A DNA stretch of 64,000 nt from Bacteriovoracaceae bacterium (GCA_947441615.1 CANEUH010000009.1:1-64000); one strand, 5' to 3'; positions 24,137-33,373 are shown, numbered from the stretch's first letter. Notes: generated from the letters alone by a model not told the origin. Numbers and translations: made by a program.

Positions 24137-26395
24137 GTGAAGAAAATGAAATCAGTATTCTCTTTGATCGCGCTCTCGGCAATCTCAAGCTCTTGTGTCG
24201 ACATTGGAAAGGCACTTCACATTACTAAAGAAAGCAAAAAATCAAATCGAGTTGTTAATACAAAAGATGCGAATCAGCTTCTTGAAGATAATGGCATTCA
24301 ACTTCAAGTCTTATCAGAATCTCAACTTAAACAAGCAGCATTAAACAAATCAATTCTCTCTATTACGAATCCTGCAACCCTAAGGATTCTAAGTGACTTA
24401 CCCCAAGGGCAAGCAGCAGAAAAAATTAATAAAGAAAAAAGAGAACTCCTAAATCAAGAAGAATCACTTCTTGTCGGTTTCCCAATAGGCTTAATTGGAG
24501 AGCAGAATGTCTTTGGTGGAGTCATAACAAAAGTTACAGATAAAGAAAATGAATCCCTGGGGACTCTTAAACTTACAGACCTATCCCCAATACATGTGCG
24601 AACTGTTATATCGACAACTGAGGATGGTAAACCAGCTTTAACACTCGTAGGGTGTTTTTCAAATTGTTCTGAAGATTCAAACGTAGGTGCACTCGTTAAC
24701 TTCCCCATTGTTGGATTTAATCAAGAAACTGGCATGCTGATCCTGGATCTCTCGGCAATTGGTAAAGAACTCGATCTTATTACGATGCTAGACCCCTCTG
24801 GTGAATATACAAAACTAAAGGCGGTCTCTGCTGACGCTACGACTGTTGAGTTTGATATGAAGACTCTCATCTTCGACGTCAAAACAAAAATGATTCCAGT
24901 AACTGCAAACCCTAATGATACAAGTGTAGCGACAACAGATTTCACCGTTCGTTGGTATATGAAACTTGGCTCTGGTTTTAATCCTGCCTTTAAATCGAGA
25001 GAAGCTACAGAAGGTGTAGGATTTTTTAAAACAGAAAGATCTTCGTCAAACAAAATCACTCGTTTTTCAACCTCTGGGAATGGAACAAATGCAACTCCAG
25101 TAAAATATTTTATTAAAAACGTTCCTCAAGAATTTAAAAAGACATTTGCGAAGGCGATGGATTCTTGGAACAAAGAATTCAAGGAAATCATCGGTAAAGA
25201 ATTATTGTCTTATGAATTTGTCGATGCCAATGATCCAAGAGCAGAATTACTCGTCCCTGGTGATGTGAGATTTAATATCATCGAATGGGATCTGGTGAAT
25301 AAAGCAAGTTACGGTGGACTTGGACCATCAATTGCCAATCAATACACCGGTGAAATGATGTCGGCCAACGTCCTTATTCAAGGACCTACGATTGTTAAAC
25401 TTTACACTGAGTGGTTTGGAGTTTCACAGAAAGCTCAAGATTTAATCGCTGCGGGTAAAACAAATGAAGCAAATCTTCTAATCAAAAATTTTGAAACTTC
25501 CGTTTCAAAGGAGCTAGAAGGACGAAGCAACAAAACTTTCAAATTAAAACTTGGTAAAAATCTTGAAATGAACATCCATGCTCAAACAGAGGCTCTCGAG
25601 GATCCAATAAAGAAAGGTCATTTTGAAATGGTTCCTGAGGGTATGTCGTATGAAAAATACATGGAAGGTTATATGGTTGAAATTCTTGCCCACGAAATGG
25701 GACATAATTTAGGTCTTCGCCATAATTTTAAAGGGAATCTCGGTGCGATTGATGGAAGTAAAGAAGCTGGAAGCGTATCAAGATCAGTTATGGAATACCT
25801 AGGCCGTCCTTATAGACACTTAAATACGATTGGCTCATACGACAAAATGGCCATTGCCTACGGTTATAAAGGTAAGGCCCCGAAAAACCTAAATTGGTTT
25901 TGTACGGATGAAGATCAAGGCAGTGACTTAAAGACTATGGCAACAAAGTCTCCAGAATGTACAAAATCTGATGCAACCAGTGACCCATTCTCATTTTGGG
26001 AAAAAAGAATTGATCGCGTCCTAGATTTAGTCCTTGAAAGAAGCTCTGCATCGACTCCGGTCTGGAAAACCGTAGAAGTAAAGTCACAACTTGAAGAAGC
26101 TATATCGGGACTTTCTGCCTATGCTCTTAGTGCTGAAGTGACATCTGGGAGTTGGACAAATTTCTTTGGAAAAAATGGTCGTCCTGAAAGTGCACAACAG
26201 GTTAAAGGGTTTGTCTTAGAAAGAATTAAAACGAAAGTATGTAATGCCGAGCTTAAAGATATTATCAACGCGAAAGAATCAGCCGAGGGCCAGAAGATAG
26301 CTCAAGAAAACCTAGATGAACTCAAGAGAATTATTGCAGACAAGACCTCATCATTAGGCCTTTACACTGCCCAAGATTTAGGCTGTATTGAGTAA
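24137..26395 (+). CDS. Zinc metalloprotease lipoprotein (metzincin motif)
   Basis: 752 aa from GTG 24137, chosen because GGAG lies five bases upstream and the product then begins with a signal peptide ending in a lipobox-like SSSC; upstream in-frame ATGs at 24083 and 24110 would add a charged leader. The active site is HEMGHNLGLRH, a full HEXXHXXGXXH with H519, H523 and H529 as zinc ligands and E520 as base. A SVMEYLGRP stretch follows as Met-turn candidate. The build resembles DUF5117/DUF4953-type zinc proteases. Followed by a strong terminator, so monocistronic. Envelope-anchored proteolysis, target unknown. Confidence 0.85.
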   Translation: MKKMKSVFSLIALSAISSSCVDIGKALHITKESKKSNRVVNTKDANQLLEDNGIQLQVLSESQLKQAALNKSILSITNPATLRILSDLPQGQAAEKINKEKRELLNQEESLLVGFPIGLIGEQNVFGGVITKVTDKENESLGTLKLTDLSPIHVRTVISTTEDGKPALTLVGCFSNCSEDSNVGALVNFPIVGFNQETGMLILDLSAIGKELDLITMLDPSGEYTKLKAVSADATTVEFDMKTLIFDVKTKMIPVTANPNDTSVATTDFTVRWYMKLGSGFNPAFKSREATEGVGFFKTERSSSNKITRFSTSGNGTNATPVKYFIKNVPQEFKKTFAKAMDSWNKEFKEIIGKELLSYEFVDANDPRAELLVPGDVRFNIIEWDLVNKASYGGLGPSIANQYTGEMMSANVLIQGPTIVKLYTEWFGVSQKAQDLIAAGKTNEANLLIKNFETSVSKELEGRSNKTFKLKLGKNLEMNIHAQTEALEDPIKKGHFEMVPEGMSYEKYMEGYMVEILAHEMGHNLGLRHNFKGNLGAIDGSKEAGSVSRSVMEYLGRPYRHLNTIGSYDKMAIAYGYKGKAPKNLNWFCTDEDQGSDLKTMATKSPECTKSDATSDPFSFWEKRIDRVLDLVLERSSASTPVWKTVEVKSQLEEAISGLSAYALSAEVTSGSWTNFFGKNGRPESAQQVKGFVLERIKTKVCNAELKDIINAKESAEGQKIAQENLDELKRIIADKTSSLGLYTAQDLGCIE

Positions 26396-26416
26396 TAAAA
26401 ACGAACGAGAACCATG

Positions 26417-26454
26417 GAAAGGCCGCAAAAATGCGGCCTTTCTTCTTTTTTTAT
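26417..26454 (+). terminator. Strong intrinsic terminator after the metalloprotease gene
   Basis: Ten-base perfect stem GAAAGGCCGC (26417-26426) with GCGGCCTTTC (26433-26442), 6-base A-rich loop, followed by TTCTTTTTTTAT. Classic rho-independent terminator on the plus strand, 20 bases after the protease stop. Confidence 0.9.
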
Positions 26455-26569
26455 CTACTTGCGATGCCAAATTATATATAGTTAGTTAAATTTTTATTTT
26501 GTCGAAGCTTTTTACCTCGTTTAATTTCCCTTTAGAGAGCAAAATTAACAAATTATTACGGAGATATCC

Positions 26570-27844
26570 ATGAACACCCAGCCTCTCCCTAAGGACCGCT
26601 CACTTAGTAAAATTGTGGCACAATTTCCGGCACTAGATAGTTTTTGCAAATCAATACTTTTTAAAAAGTTCAAGGATCTTAAATTTGGTGAATTAAGAAT
26701 TGAAGATCATTCTAAAGGATTATTTGTTAACGAATCCTTTGGAGAGCCAAATACAAATCTCAAAATAAAGGTCACTATCCACCAGTCTCGTTTTTATTCA
26801 AGAACTCTTCTAGGTGGAAGTATTGGAAATGCTGAAAGCTTCGTTGATGGAGATTGGGATTGTGATAATCTCACAGACCTCATTCGACTTTTTGTGCTTA
26901 ACCGAGACGTTTTGCAGGGGATAGACAATGGTATTGGAAGCCTATTGCAGCCAATCCAAAAATATTTCCATGGTTTAAATCGCAATACGATAGAGGGCTC
27001 AAAAAACAATATTCGTTCACATTACGACATCGGAAATGATTTTTTTAAATTATTTCTTGATGACTCCATGATGTACTCATCAGCTATGTTTCCTTCAAAG
27101 GAATCAACGCTTTTTGAAGCCTCTATGAATAAGGTTGCCACTATTGTTTCCAAATTAAATTTGAAACCCACTGATCACTTAATTGAGATCGGAACAGGCT
27201 GGGGAACTCTGGCGATCTATGCGGCGAAGACCTATGGCTGCAAAGTCACGACGACTACGATTTCGCGTGAACAGTTTAATTACGCTTCAGAAAAAATCAA
27301 GGAAGCTTGCCTTGAAGATAAAATAACTATTTTATTTGAGGATTATAGAAATTTAAAGGGTACATATGACGCCCTTGTTTCAGTAGAAATGATTGAAGCC
27401 GTTGGACTCGATCATCTTGATACGTATTTTGAGAAATGCTCTTCACTTATTAAGCCCAATGGTAAGATGGCACTTCAGGCAATCACGATTAGAGATCAGT
27501 ATTATGAGTCGGCCAGGAAATCAGTCGACTTCATTCAGCGGCATATTTTCCCAGGAAGCGGAATTCCTTCTGTGCATGCAATGATGAATTCAATAACCAA
27601 GAAAACAAATCTCGCTCTTACTCATCAAGAAGATTTTGCTCAAGATTATGCAGAAACTCTTAAGCATTGGGCGAAAAATCTAGAGCTCAATCAAAATGAA
27701 ATTGTAAATCTTGGCTATCCTAAATTTCTCTATCGCCTATGGAATTACTATTTCTCTTATTGCGAGGGTGGATTTAGAGAGAGGGCGATTGGAGTTTCTC
27801 AATTTGTATTTGAAAAACCTCTTTATCGCAATTTTAAGAATTAG
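26570..27844 (+). CDS. cfa: Cyclopropane-fatty-acyl-phospholipid synthase
   Basis: Methylenates cis double bonds of membrane phospholipid acyl chains using SAM. 424 aa. The N-terminal lipid-binding part (about 1-130) is followed by the methyltransferase domain with SHYDIGNDFFKLFLDDSMMYSSAMF, the SAM motif LIEIGTGWGTLAIYAA, and AITIRDQYYESARKSVDFIQ (bicarbonate/active-site region), all typical of Cfa. CGGAG precedes the ATG. Shares its stop codons with the convergent deacetylase (TTAG). Cfa usually responds to stationary phase or acid; no regulatory site is visible here. Confidence 0.9.
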   Translation: MNTQPLPKDRSLSKIVAQFPALDSFCKSILFKKFKDLKFGELRIEDHSKGLFVNESFGEPNTNLKIKVTIHQSRFYSRTLLGGSIGNAESFVDGDWDCDNLTDLIRLFVLNRDVLQGIDNGIGSLLQPIQKYFHGLNRNTIEGSKNNIRSHYDIGNDFFKLFLDDSMMYSSAMFPSKESTLFEASMNKVATIVSKLNLKPTDHLIEIGTGWGTLAIYAAKTYGCKVTTTTISREQFNYASEKIKEACLEDKITILFEDYRNLKGTYDALVSVEMIEAVGLDHLDTYFEKCSSLIKPNGKMALQAITIRDQYYESARKSVDFIQRHIFPGSGIPSVHAMMNSITKKTNLALTHQEDFAQDYAETLKHWAKNLELNQNEIVNLGYPKFLYRLWNYYFSYCEGGFRERAIGVSQFVFEKPLYRNFKN

Positions 27845-28701
27845 AGGCTACAGTTTTTAGTAATCCTAAACTCTTCAACCTCGTCGATTCTTGGTAGGCG
27901 TAGACCTCGTGAGTCGGCATATTCTAAAAAGAGATCTAACCCCATCACAGATGCTTCGTGAATATCATGCTGGAGTATGACTCCTCCTGCCGGTGGATTC
28001 TTTAATTGAATCGGATTTTTAACATAAGTAGCGCCAACTTTTTTAAAATCGATATAAGTTCCACCCTCATTATGGGAAATGATATTTTGTGAAATTTCCT
28101 TTCCAGTCATTCCTGGAACCCAATCACTCGTATCAACATCCCAGAATGCCATATGAATACAATTATCACCCATAAGCTCTTGGGAAACTTCTCTGAGGGC
28201 ATTTATATGGTGGTAATCGTTTCTTGTTCCATAATCGCCAAAAGGGAATCGATAATAGAATTTATTAAATTCGTGGCCCGCAAGTTTATACCACTTCGAT
28301 AAATCAATAAAAGATTGTTTCGTCTGTCGTTTCCACTCTTCCAAGGTGAGATCGCCTGAACGATCATGACTAGGCCCATGGGAAGCAACTACGTGCCCTT
28401 CATCCAGCATACGTTTAATGATTGGAAAAGTTTCATTATTAACTTTTGAAGTTAAAACAAAAAAAGTGGCTTTTATTTGCCGGACCTTAAGTATATCCAA
28501 GATTTTTGGAGTTCTTGTAGGATGAGGTCCGTCATCAAAAGTGAGGGTAAAAGTACCCGTTTTATAGAGGGAAAGCGCTCTATAAGGCCTGATTCCACGA
28601 TCACTCGCAGTGTAATTCCTGTCCTCGGGATATTGATCAAATTCATAAATTTCGGCTTGGGCATTGAGGATGATTAAACAAATAAAAAATATGTATTTCA
28701 T
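27841..28701 (-). CDS. Exported polysaccharide deacetylase (NodB/CE4)
   Basis: 286 aa from ATG 28701 (a GTG lies 3 codons upstream). Signal peptide about 1-17 (LIILNAQAE). The NodB domain shows FTLTFDDGPHPTRTPKILD (catalytic Asp and metal Asp), VASHGPSHDRSG (H..H metal ligands) and FYYRFPFGDYG, plus a late LQHDIHE. The metal-binding triad D-H-H is complete. Acts on N-acetylated polysaccharide such as chitin or peptidoglycan; peptidoglycan deacetylation is a known theme in Bdellovibrio-like predators, but substrate here is inference. Confidence 0.85.
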   Translation of the reverse strand: MKYIFFICLIILNAQAEIYEFDQYPEDRNYTASDRGIRPYRALSLYKTGTFTLTFDDGPHPTRTPKILDILKVRQIKATFFVLTSKVNNETFPIIKRMLDEGHVVASHGPSHDRSGDLTLEEWKRQTKQSFIDLSKWYKLAGHEFNKFYYRFPFGDYGTRNDYHHINALREVSQELMGDNCIHMAFWDVDTSDWVPGMTGKEISQNIISHNEGGTYIDFKKVGATYVKNPIQLKNPPAGGVILQHDIHEASVMGLDLFLEYADSRGLRLPRIDEVEEFRITKNCSL

Positions 28702-28821
28702 AACGCACACAGTACAATCATAAGGAGGAAAAGTTAAGATTCGAAGCGTTAGTATATATTTTGTATCAAATTTTTTAAATGCCCCCTTGAAAATCAGGTA
28801 GGATTTACATATTTTCCGCCC

Positions 28822-28938
28822 ATGGAAAAAGTATTAAGCAAATTTTCTAATCAAAACTCTCTTTTAAAGATCATATTCGCTCTAGTTGGTGTGCTTGGTG
28901 TTCATGCCAAGTACCTTTCATCTTATATGGGTCGCTAG
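28822..28938 (+). CDS. Candidate small membrane protein (38 aa), possibly leaderless
   Basis: ATG at 28822 opens a 38-codon frame ending TAG at 28938, with a hydrophobic stretch LLKIIFALVGVLGVHA, a plausible single membrane segment, and a basic N-terminus. No Shine-Dalgarno is present, but TTGAAA (28787-28792) and TATTTT (28810-28815) with a 17-base spacer form a promoter whose start site would coincide with the ATG. Located in the 241-bp gap between a deacetylase and a BON gene. It could be fortuitous. Confidence 0.35.
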   Translation: MEKVLSKFSNQNSLLKIIFALVGVLGVHAKYLSSYMGR

Positions 28939-28942
28939 TTGT

Positions 28943-29362
28943 TTAAGGATTCCTACCAATATCTGTTGGTAGTATTCCGGGGTTAATCTTAACGATAATT
29001 TCCGCTTTAATATTCCCTACACCATGGATCAGCTTCACTAGCGAAATCGCATAATCTCTATCAAATTGTGATTTAACAGATCCACTTAATTTAACATCAC
29101 TATTTGAAACAGAGACAGTAATGTCTCCTCCATCTATTTTTTTAGTCGTTTGAAGTAACTCTCGAATAGATTTCTCTAGTTCCTCATCTCGATGAACGCG
29201 ACTCAATTCTGTGGGATGGAATGTATCTTGATGAACATCCAACGCCATCAGAGACTCAGTCTCCTCATGGTCATTAACCATTTCAAGGTATCGGTCTAAC
29301 TCGGATTTTCGAATATGGGAATCTTCAGAAAAATATTTCAACTTTTTGTCAGAATTATTCAT
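28943..29362 (-). CDS. BON-domain protein (fourth in window)
   Basis: 139 aa from ATG 29362, which has GAGGG five bases upstream; the longer frame to 29386 lacks one. The N-terminal half is acidic and polar; the C-terminal half (about 75-130) is a BON domain: SIRELLQTTKKIDGGDITV, VKLSGSVKSQFDRDYAI, VGNIKAEIIVKI. No export signal. The same layout (polar N-terminal part, C-terminal BON) is found in the 1342-2555 operon, so this belongs to a dispersed family. Confidence 0.7.
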   Translation of the reverse strand: MNNSDKKLKYFSEDSHIRKSELDRYLEMVNDHEETESLMALDVHQDTFHPTELSRVHRDEELEKSIRELLQTTKKIDGGDITVSVSNSDVKLSGSVKSQFDRDYAISLVKLIHGVGNIKAEIIVKINPGILPTDIGRNP

Positions 29363-29472
29363 ATGGCCCTCACTTCTTTGGATCATCTGAGAATGATACG
29401 GCCTTGACTAGAATGAGTGCTTCTAGATCAGTTAGGTTGGATAAAAGGAATACTATCTAAATGAAGATAAAG

Positions 29473-29508
29473 TTCCCATGCATTCTTCTCTCAAAAAATG
29501 CATGGGAA
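29473..29508 (-). terminator. 12-bp perfect hairpin between permease and BON genes
   Basis: TTCCCATGCATT (29473-29484) pairs with AATGCATGGGAA (29497-29508), 12-base loop. On the minus strand it follows the permease gene and lies upstream of the BON gene; the tail ACTTTATCTTCATTT is only moderately T-rich. Most likely the permease terminator. The ATGCAT core could also be a binding site. Confidence 0.45.
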
Positions 29509-29534
29509 TAATTTGAAACATCATTCGTCAAAAC

Positions 29535-30884
29535 CTAAGACTTTAAATTGACCTTCTTAAAGATAAAGAAGAACGGGATTCCAGCTGAAATGAAGGCTAA
29601 ACCTATAAGAGATTCCTTAGGGCTTTCGATAACCGTATTTACTAAAAGCAGCACAGCAAGGATGATAAAAATGATCGGAACGATGGGATAACCCAAGGTT
29701 TTATAAGATCGCTCTGCATGAGGCATTTTTTTTCGTAAGACGAAAACGACACCCGTAACCATCGCGTAAAATATCCAAGCAGAAAAAACAACATAGTTAG
29801 TTAATTGATCAAATGTTCCAGATAAGGCAAGTAGTATTGAAACAACACCTTGGACAATAATTGAGAAGACTGGGACAAGCGAAGCCTCGTTTACATTTGC
29901 AAGTTGTTTAAAAAAAAGTCCATCTTTTGCCATCGCATAGGGGACTCTTGCTCCTGTCATGATGGAACCATTCATTGCTCCAAGCGCAGAAAAAACAAAT
30001 GCGGCCGATAAAAGAGTCACTCCTGACTGACCCAGAAAGGTCATCGCTGCCTTCGTGGCAACTGGTAAGGCATCCGGAAAAGCATCCGAATTGGCATTAA
30101 GAATCTCTACGAAAGGAAGAGCATAAAAATAAGCAACGTTAGCGACACAATAAATCGCCAAGATAATGATCATTCCAAGACCTAAAGAGAGAGGAATATT
30201 TTTTTGTGGATTTTTTATTTCCCCTGCAACCATGGGAAGGTTATTCCAACCATCATAGGCCCACAAGGCTGCTAAAGTTGCAGAGCCGAAAGCTGCCCAG
30301 CCAGTAAAGTCATTCCCACCAGAGGAAGTTTCAGTAAAGTGTGAGAAAGTTCCTTCTTTATTAAAGATGAAAATCCCTAAAGATAAACCAATGATCATCA
30401 TTAATTTCATCGCCGTCATGATTGAATTTAGTCGTCCCCCGAAAGCGACACTTAAGCAATTAATAGATGAAAAGAAAACGATCATAATAACTGCAGCAGC
30501 TGGTTTTCCCCCTATTGGCGACAAATCTACTGCCCCACTTAAAAAAGTCATCGCTCCAACAGCATAAGCCGCGATAGATCCTGGTGAACCAATCCAAAAT
30601 CTCATCCAACCATAAAGAAATGCCCAGAGGTCACCATAACCTTCTTTTAAATACACATACTCACCCCCAGCCGAGGGCATTAAACTCCCCAATTCTGCAT
30701 ACGCCAAAGCTCCGGCCAAAGACAAAAGCCCAGCGACAACCCAAATCAAGATCACCATGCCAGGACTGCCGACAAGAGAAGACATCGTTGAAGTTTTAAG
30801 AAAAACTCCAGTGCCAATGATACTACCCACAACAATTGATGCTGCATCAACTAGTGAAAGTCCTCGAACTAATTCTTTTGACAT
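29535..30884 (-). CDS. APC-family amino acid/polyamine permease
   Basis: Inner membrane secondary transporter, 449 aa from ATG 30884 (AGAGAGA upstream; the frame extends to a TTG at 30914). About 12 hydrophobic helices. The first carries the family signature DAASIVVGSIIGTGVFLKTS, with the GSIIGTGIF-type unwound substrate loop, and helix 6 has FGSATLAALWAYDGWNNLP. Closest by feel to serine/threonine or cationic amino acid exchangers; substrate not assignable. Amino acid uptake would suit a predator feeding on prey protein. Confidence 0.87.
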   Translation of the reverse strand: MSKELVRGLSLVDAASIVVGSIIGTGVFLKTSTMSSLVGSPGMVILIWVVAGLLSLAGALAYAELGSLMPSAGGEYVYLKEGYGDLWAFLYGWMRFWIGSPGSIAAYAVGAMTFLSGAVDLSPIGGKPAAAVIMIVFFSSINCLSVAFGGRLNSIMTAMKLMMIIGLSLGIFIFNKEGTFSHFTETSSGGNDFTGWAAFGSATLAALWAYDGWNNLPMVAGEIKNPQKNIPLSLGLGMIIILAIYCVANVAYFYALPFVEILNANSDAFPDALPVATKAAMTFLGQSGVTLLSAAFVFSALGAMNGSIMTGARVPYAMAKDGLFFKQLANVNEASLVPVFSIIVQGVVSILLALSGTFDQLTNYVVFSAWIFYAMVTGVVFVLRKKMPHAERSYKTLGYPIVPIIFIILAVLLLVNTVIESPKESLIGLAFISAGIPFFFIFKKVNLKS

Positions 30885-31051
30885 GGGTCTCTCTTTGCTA
30901 AGCGTTTTAATCAATATCTCAAAAAAAGGACCTCAATGTAAATAATTTTCGCTCTCTAGTTCTGATTCTAAAGAGAGAGCTTAAGTAGACAGGAAAAGGA
31001 TAAATTTATGATGATAGGGTAGAAGTTACTTTGAAAACGATGGAGGGTTCT

Positions 31052-31897
31052 ATGTTCATTTTTGGACTCTTGTTGATACTTTTTAGTTTTCATTCCCACG
31101 CCAATCGGGAAATCATTTCCCAAATATATCAAATTGATAACGGAATAAAAAAAAGTGATGACGTCCTAGTGCTGCTGACAAATGGGCATGTATTAAAAAT
31201 CTCAGATCAAGACAAAAAAAGATTTCCACCAAGTTCATATGAAAAATCTTTAAATGAATGGTACCAATTTAAACTAGATAAAAATAGGTTTATAAAATCT
31301 ATGAAAATAATCCCATCTCCTCAAAAGAGTTTGAACTTTTCTCATCCTTTATCGTTAGGGTTTCTAGACTATACTCCAACAACGATTAAGACTCTTTCTT
31401 TGGCAAGAAGATATCATGCGCAAGCACGATATAACCCAAAAGAATCTCAATGCTTTAATCGCGCGATGGTCTGGGCATATGAGTGGTGGAAGAATCATGA
31501 AATAAGATCTAACAAAATCTTTATTTTTTTTACGAGAAGCTACATTCGAAAATTTAATTTTGAATGGTGGTTTCACGTGGCCCCATATGTGCATGTTTTA
31601 AAAGATGGCAAAGTTGTTGAACGTGTCATGGATATAAAATATACATCAGGTCCATTACAAATTCCCTCATGGACCAATCTCTTTATGAAAAACAATGCGA
31701 GTTGTCCCGTGATTACTAAGTACTCTGACTATGCTGACTTCCCCTACGAAGGTGATTGTTATATCCAACGCACACATATGTTTACCTATCAACCCGCGGA
31801 TCTACAAATGTATGAAGCTTGGGGATATTCAAAAACAAACTTTAATTTTAATGAAGTAAAAGCGGCCTATCTAGAAGCATTTGATGAAGAATTTTAG
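31052..31897 (+). CDS. Secreted protein-glutamine glutaminase-like enzyme (copy 2)
   Basis: 281 aa from ATG 31052, preceded by GGAGGG four bases away; the TTG at 31031 and ATG 31040 are upstream alternatives. Signal peptide about 1-17 (LILFSFHSHAN). Candidate catalytic residues C134 (SQCFNRAMVWAYEWW), H175 (FEWWFHVAP) and D194 (VMDIKYTSGP). The central block FFTRSYIRKFNFEWWFHVAP is almost identical to copy 1 at 3535-4287. The next gene, ten bases on, is the lipoprotein paralog, so the two-gene module is conserved as a unit. Protein deamidase activity is from family knowledge; target unknown. Confidence 0.75.
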   Translation: MFIFGLLLILFSFHSHANREIISQIYQIDNGIKKSDDVLVLLTNGHVLKISDQDKKRFPPSSYEKSLNEWYQFKLDKNRFIKSMKIIPSPQKSLNFSHPLSLGFLDYTPTTIKTLSLARRYHAQARYNPKESQCFNRAMVWAYEWWKNHEIRSNKIFIFFTRSYIRKFNFEWWFHVAPYVHVLKDGKVVERVMDIKYTSGPLQIPSWTNLFMKNNASCPVITKYSDYADFPYEGDCYIQRTHMFTYQPADLQMYEAWGYSKTNFNFNEVKAAYLEAFDEEF

Positions 31898-31907
31898 GGA
31901 GAGTGCT

Positions 31908-32693
31908 ATGAGCTTCAAAATAAAAAAAATTCCGTTTATCTTTTTATTCATTTTAATGAGCTGTCAAAATCAAGAGATAGATAAAAACCGAAAAATGAAT
32001 CAAACAAGTATTAATCCTGTTGATGGTTCAAATATCGAGGGACACTATCAAGCAAGATTCACCACTCTTAACTCTCATATTAATGGAACGATTCCAGGTT
32101 CAGCCAATCTCTATCGAATGAAGAATAGATTATTTGCATACGTTAGACTTTTTGGTGGAGGAGTAAACGCTTGGCATATGCAAAATATCTATATTGGTAC
32201 AAAATGCCCTACTCTTTCAGATGATCTAAATCAAGATGGATTTATAGATATCGCTGAAGCTGAAAAGGTCTTGGGAAAAATCATTATCCCGTTAGACAAC
32301 AACATAAAAACGCAGAAGGCCGGTGAGAAAAGATACCCTTACGCAGATTTATCAGGAAATTACGTCTATGAAAGGGTGACCTCATTTTATGACTTCCTAA
32401 ATGACCTAAATAGTGAAGATGAAAACCTCTTAGATAATGTTATTAAGATTTCTAAAGAAAGCGGTTTTGACTTTAAGAATTTGACAGTCCTCATTCAAGG
32501 GGTGGAGGAAGGTAAAGATTTGCCAGATACTGTTACCACAAAATCACCACATGAAAGCTATCAGACAATACCTATAACCTGTGGCATCTTTGAAAAGATC
32601 TTAAAGGCACCAGGTGAAGTTTACGATGAAAACGAAATACCGGGACCCATAGAAGATGCTGAAGATGAGTCAGGTACAACAAATACAGATTAA
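31908..32693 (+). CDS. EF-hand-like lipoprotein paired with glutaminase (copy 2)
   Basis: 261 aa from ATG 31908 with GGGAGAG upstream (in-frame ATGs at 31881/31884 lie inside the previous gene). Signal with lipobox LMSC, so lipid-anchored. The loop DDLNQDGFIDIAEAEKVL has the Ca-binding DxNxDG pattern, and cysteines in GTKCPTL and PITCGIFEK align with copy 1. The C-terminal tail is acidic (EDAEDESGTTNTD), as in copy 1. Unknown family. Consistent pairing with the deamidase implies direct functional link. Confidence 0.72.
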   Translation: MSFKIKKIPFIFLFILMSCQNQEIDKNRKMNQTSINPVDGSNIEGHYQARFTTLNSHINGTIPGSANLYRMKNRLFAYVRLFGGGVNAWHMQNIYIGTKCPTLSDDLNQDGFIDIAEAEKVLGKIIIPLDNNIKTQKAGEKRYPYADLSGNYVYERVTSFYDFLNDLNSEDENLLDNVIKISKESGFDFKNLTVLIQGVEEGKDLPDTVTTKSPHESYQTIPITCGIFEKILKAPGEVYDENEIPGPIEDAEDESGTTNTD

Positions 32694-32694
32694 A

Positions 32695-33372
32695 TCAGGA
32701 AAGCCAACTCTTGCCGTCAGGAGAGACTTTTAGGCCTCTCGCCTTTTCTGCTCGTTTTGAACTTCTTTCAATACCTATTGAGTGGAGTCCAAGATAATTT
32801 GCAGCAGAAAGTACACTCCCCTCACCGCAGAATGGATTAACCAGAGTGTCGGTCTTAGTATGCTTTTTGACAAAACTCGCGGCCACAAGAGAAGCCTCAA
32901 GACCCATCCCTCTTACCCAGGTCTTTTCACCTAAATCAGAAATAACATCCGCAGTAGATTTAGAGATGTCTGGAATCACCGTTTTGGAAAAACACAGCAT
33001 ATGTGAGTAAGATGGACGACCAAACATCACAGTACCAGCTGGTGCACGACAAAAGATTTTGTGCCACAAAAGTTCATGACCTAATTTTTCAGCTGCCTTC
33101 TGAATTATAAAGGCTTTATCTACCCAAAGACCATTATGTTTAATGTCCGATTGAAAGAAAATCGTAACCCCATCGATAGATGTTTTTTCAAGAATCAGCT
33201 CTGCAGTCTTTTGAAACCAGTCCTTCCACATTGATAAACTGTAACCTGGGAATTCAGAAATATCAGGCAAAGAACCAAGAAAGGATCTACCACCAGGATC
33301 AACATAGGAATTAAGCCATTCGACGGCGTCAGCACAAATAACTTCTCTTTTACATTCATTTGCCATGATCAA
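32695..33372 (-). CDS. SAM-dependent methyltransferase resembling beta-class DNA methylases
   Basis: 225 aa. The C-terminal part has NPFCGEGSVLSAANYLG followed by HSIGIERSSKRAEKAR, which is motif X/I (FxGxG) of class beta amino-methyltransferases, with a preceding GMGLEASLVAASFVKKH helix. At the place of the catalytic (D/N/S)PP(Y/F) motif, however, the sequence reads LGSLPDISEFPG. This departure means the modified base or molecule cannot be inferred. No restriction enzyme gene is nearby, so it is not a recognisable RM system. Ends one base after the convergent lipoprotein gene. Confidence 0.65.
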   Translation of the reverse strand: MIMANECKREVICADAVEWLNSYVDPGGRSFLGSLPDISEFPGYSLSMWKDWFQKTAELILEKTSIDGVTIFFQSDIKHNGLWVDKAFIIQKAAEKLGHELLWHKIFCRAPAGTVMFGRPSYSHMLCFSKTVIPDISKSTADVISDLGEKTWVRGMGLEASLVAASFVKKHTKTDTLVNPFCGEGSVLSAANYLGLHSIGIERSSKRAEKARGLKVSPDGKSWLS

Positions 33373-33373
33373 A

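Noticed and set aside
26794-27009. 71-codon minus-strand frame inside cfa
   Set aside because: Wholly antisense to cfa, whose catalytic motifs are clear; a shadow frame.
30951-30980. GCTCTCT/AGAGAGC hairpin between the permease and glutaminase genes
   Set aside because: It is upstream of both divergent genes, has a long loop and no T-run, so it is not a terminator; too weak for a separate operator call.
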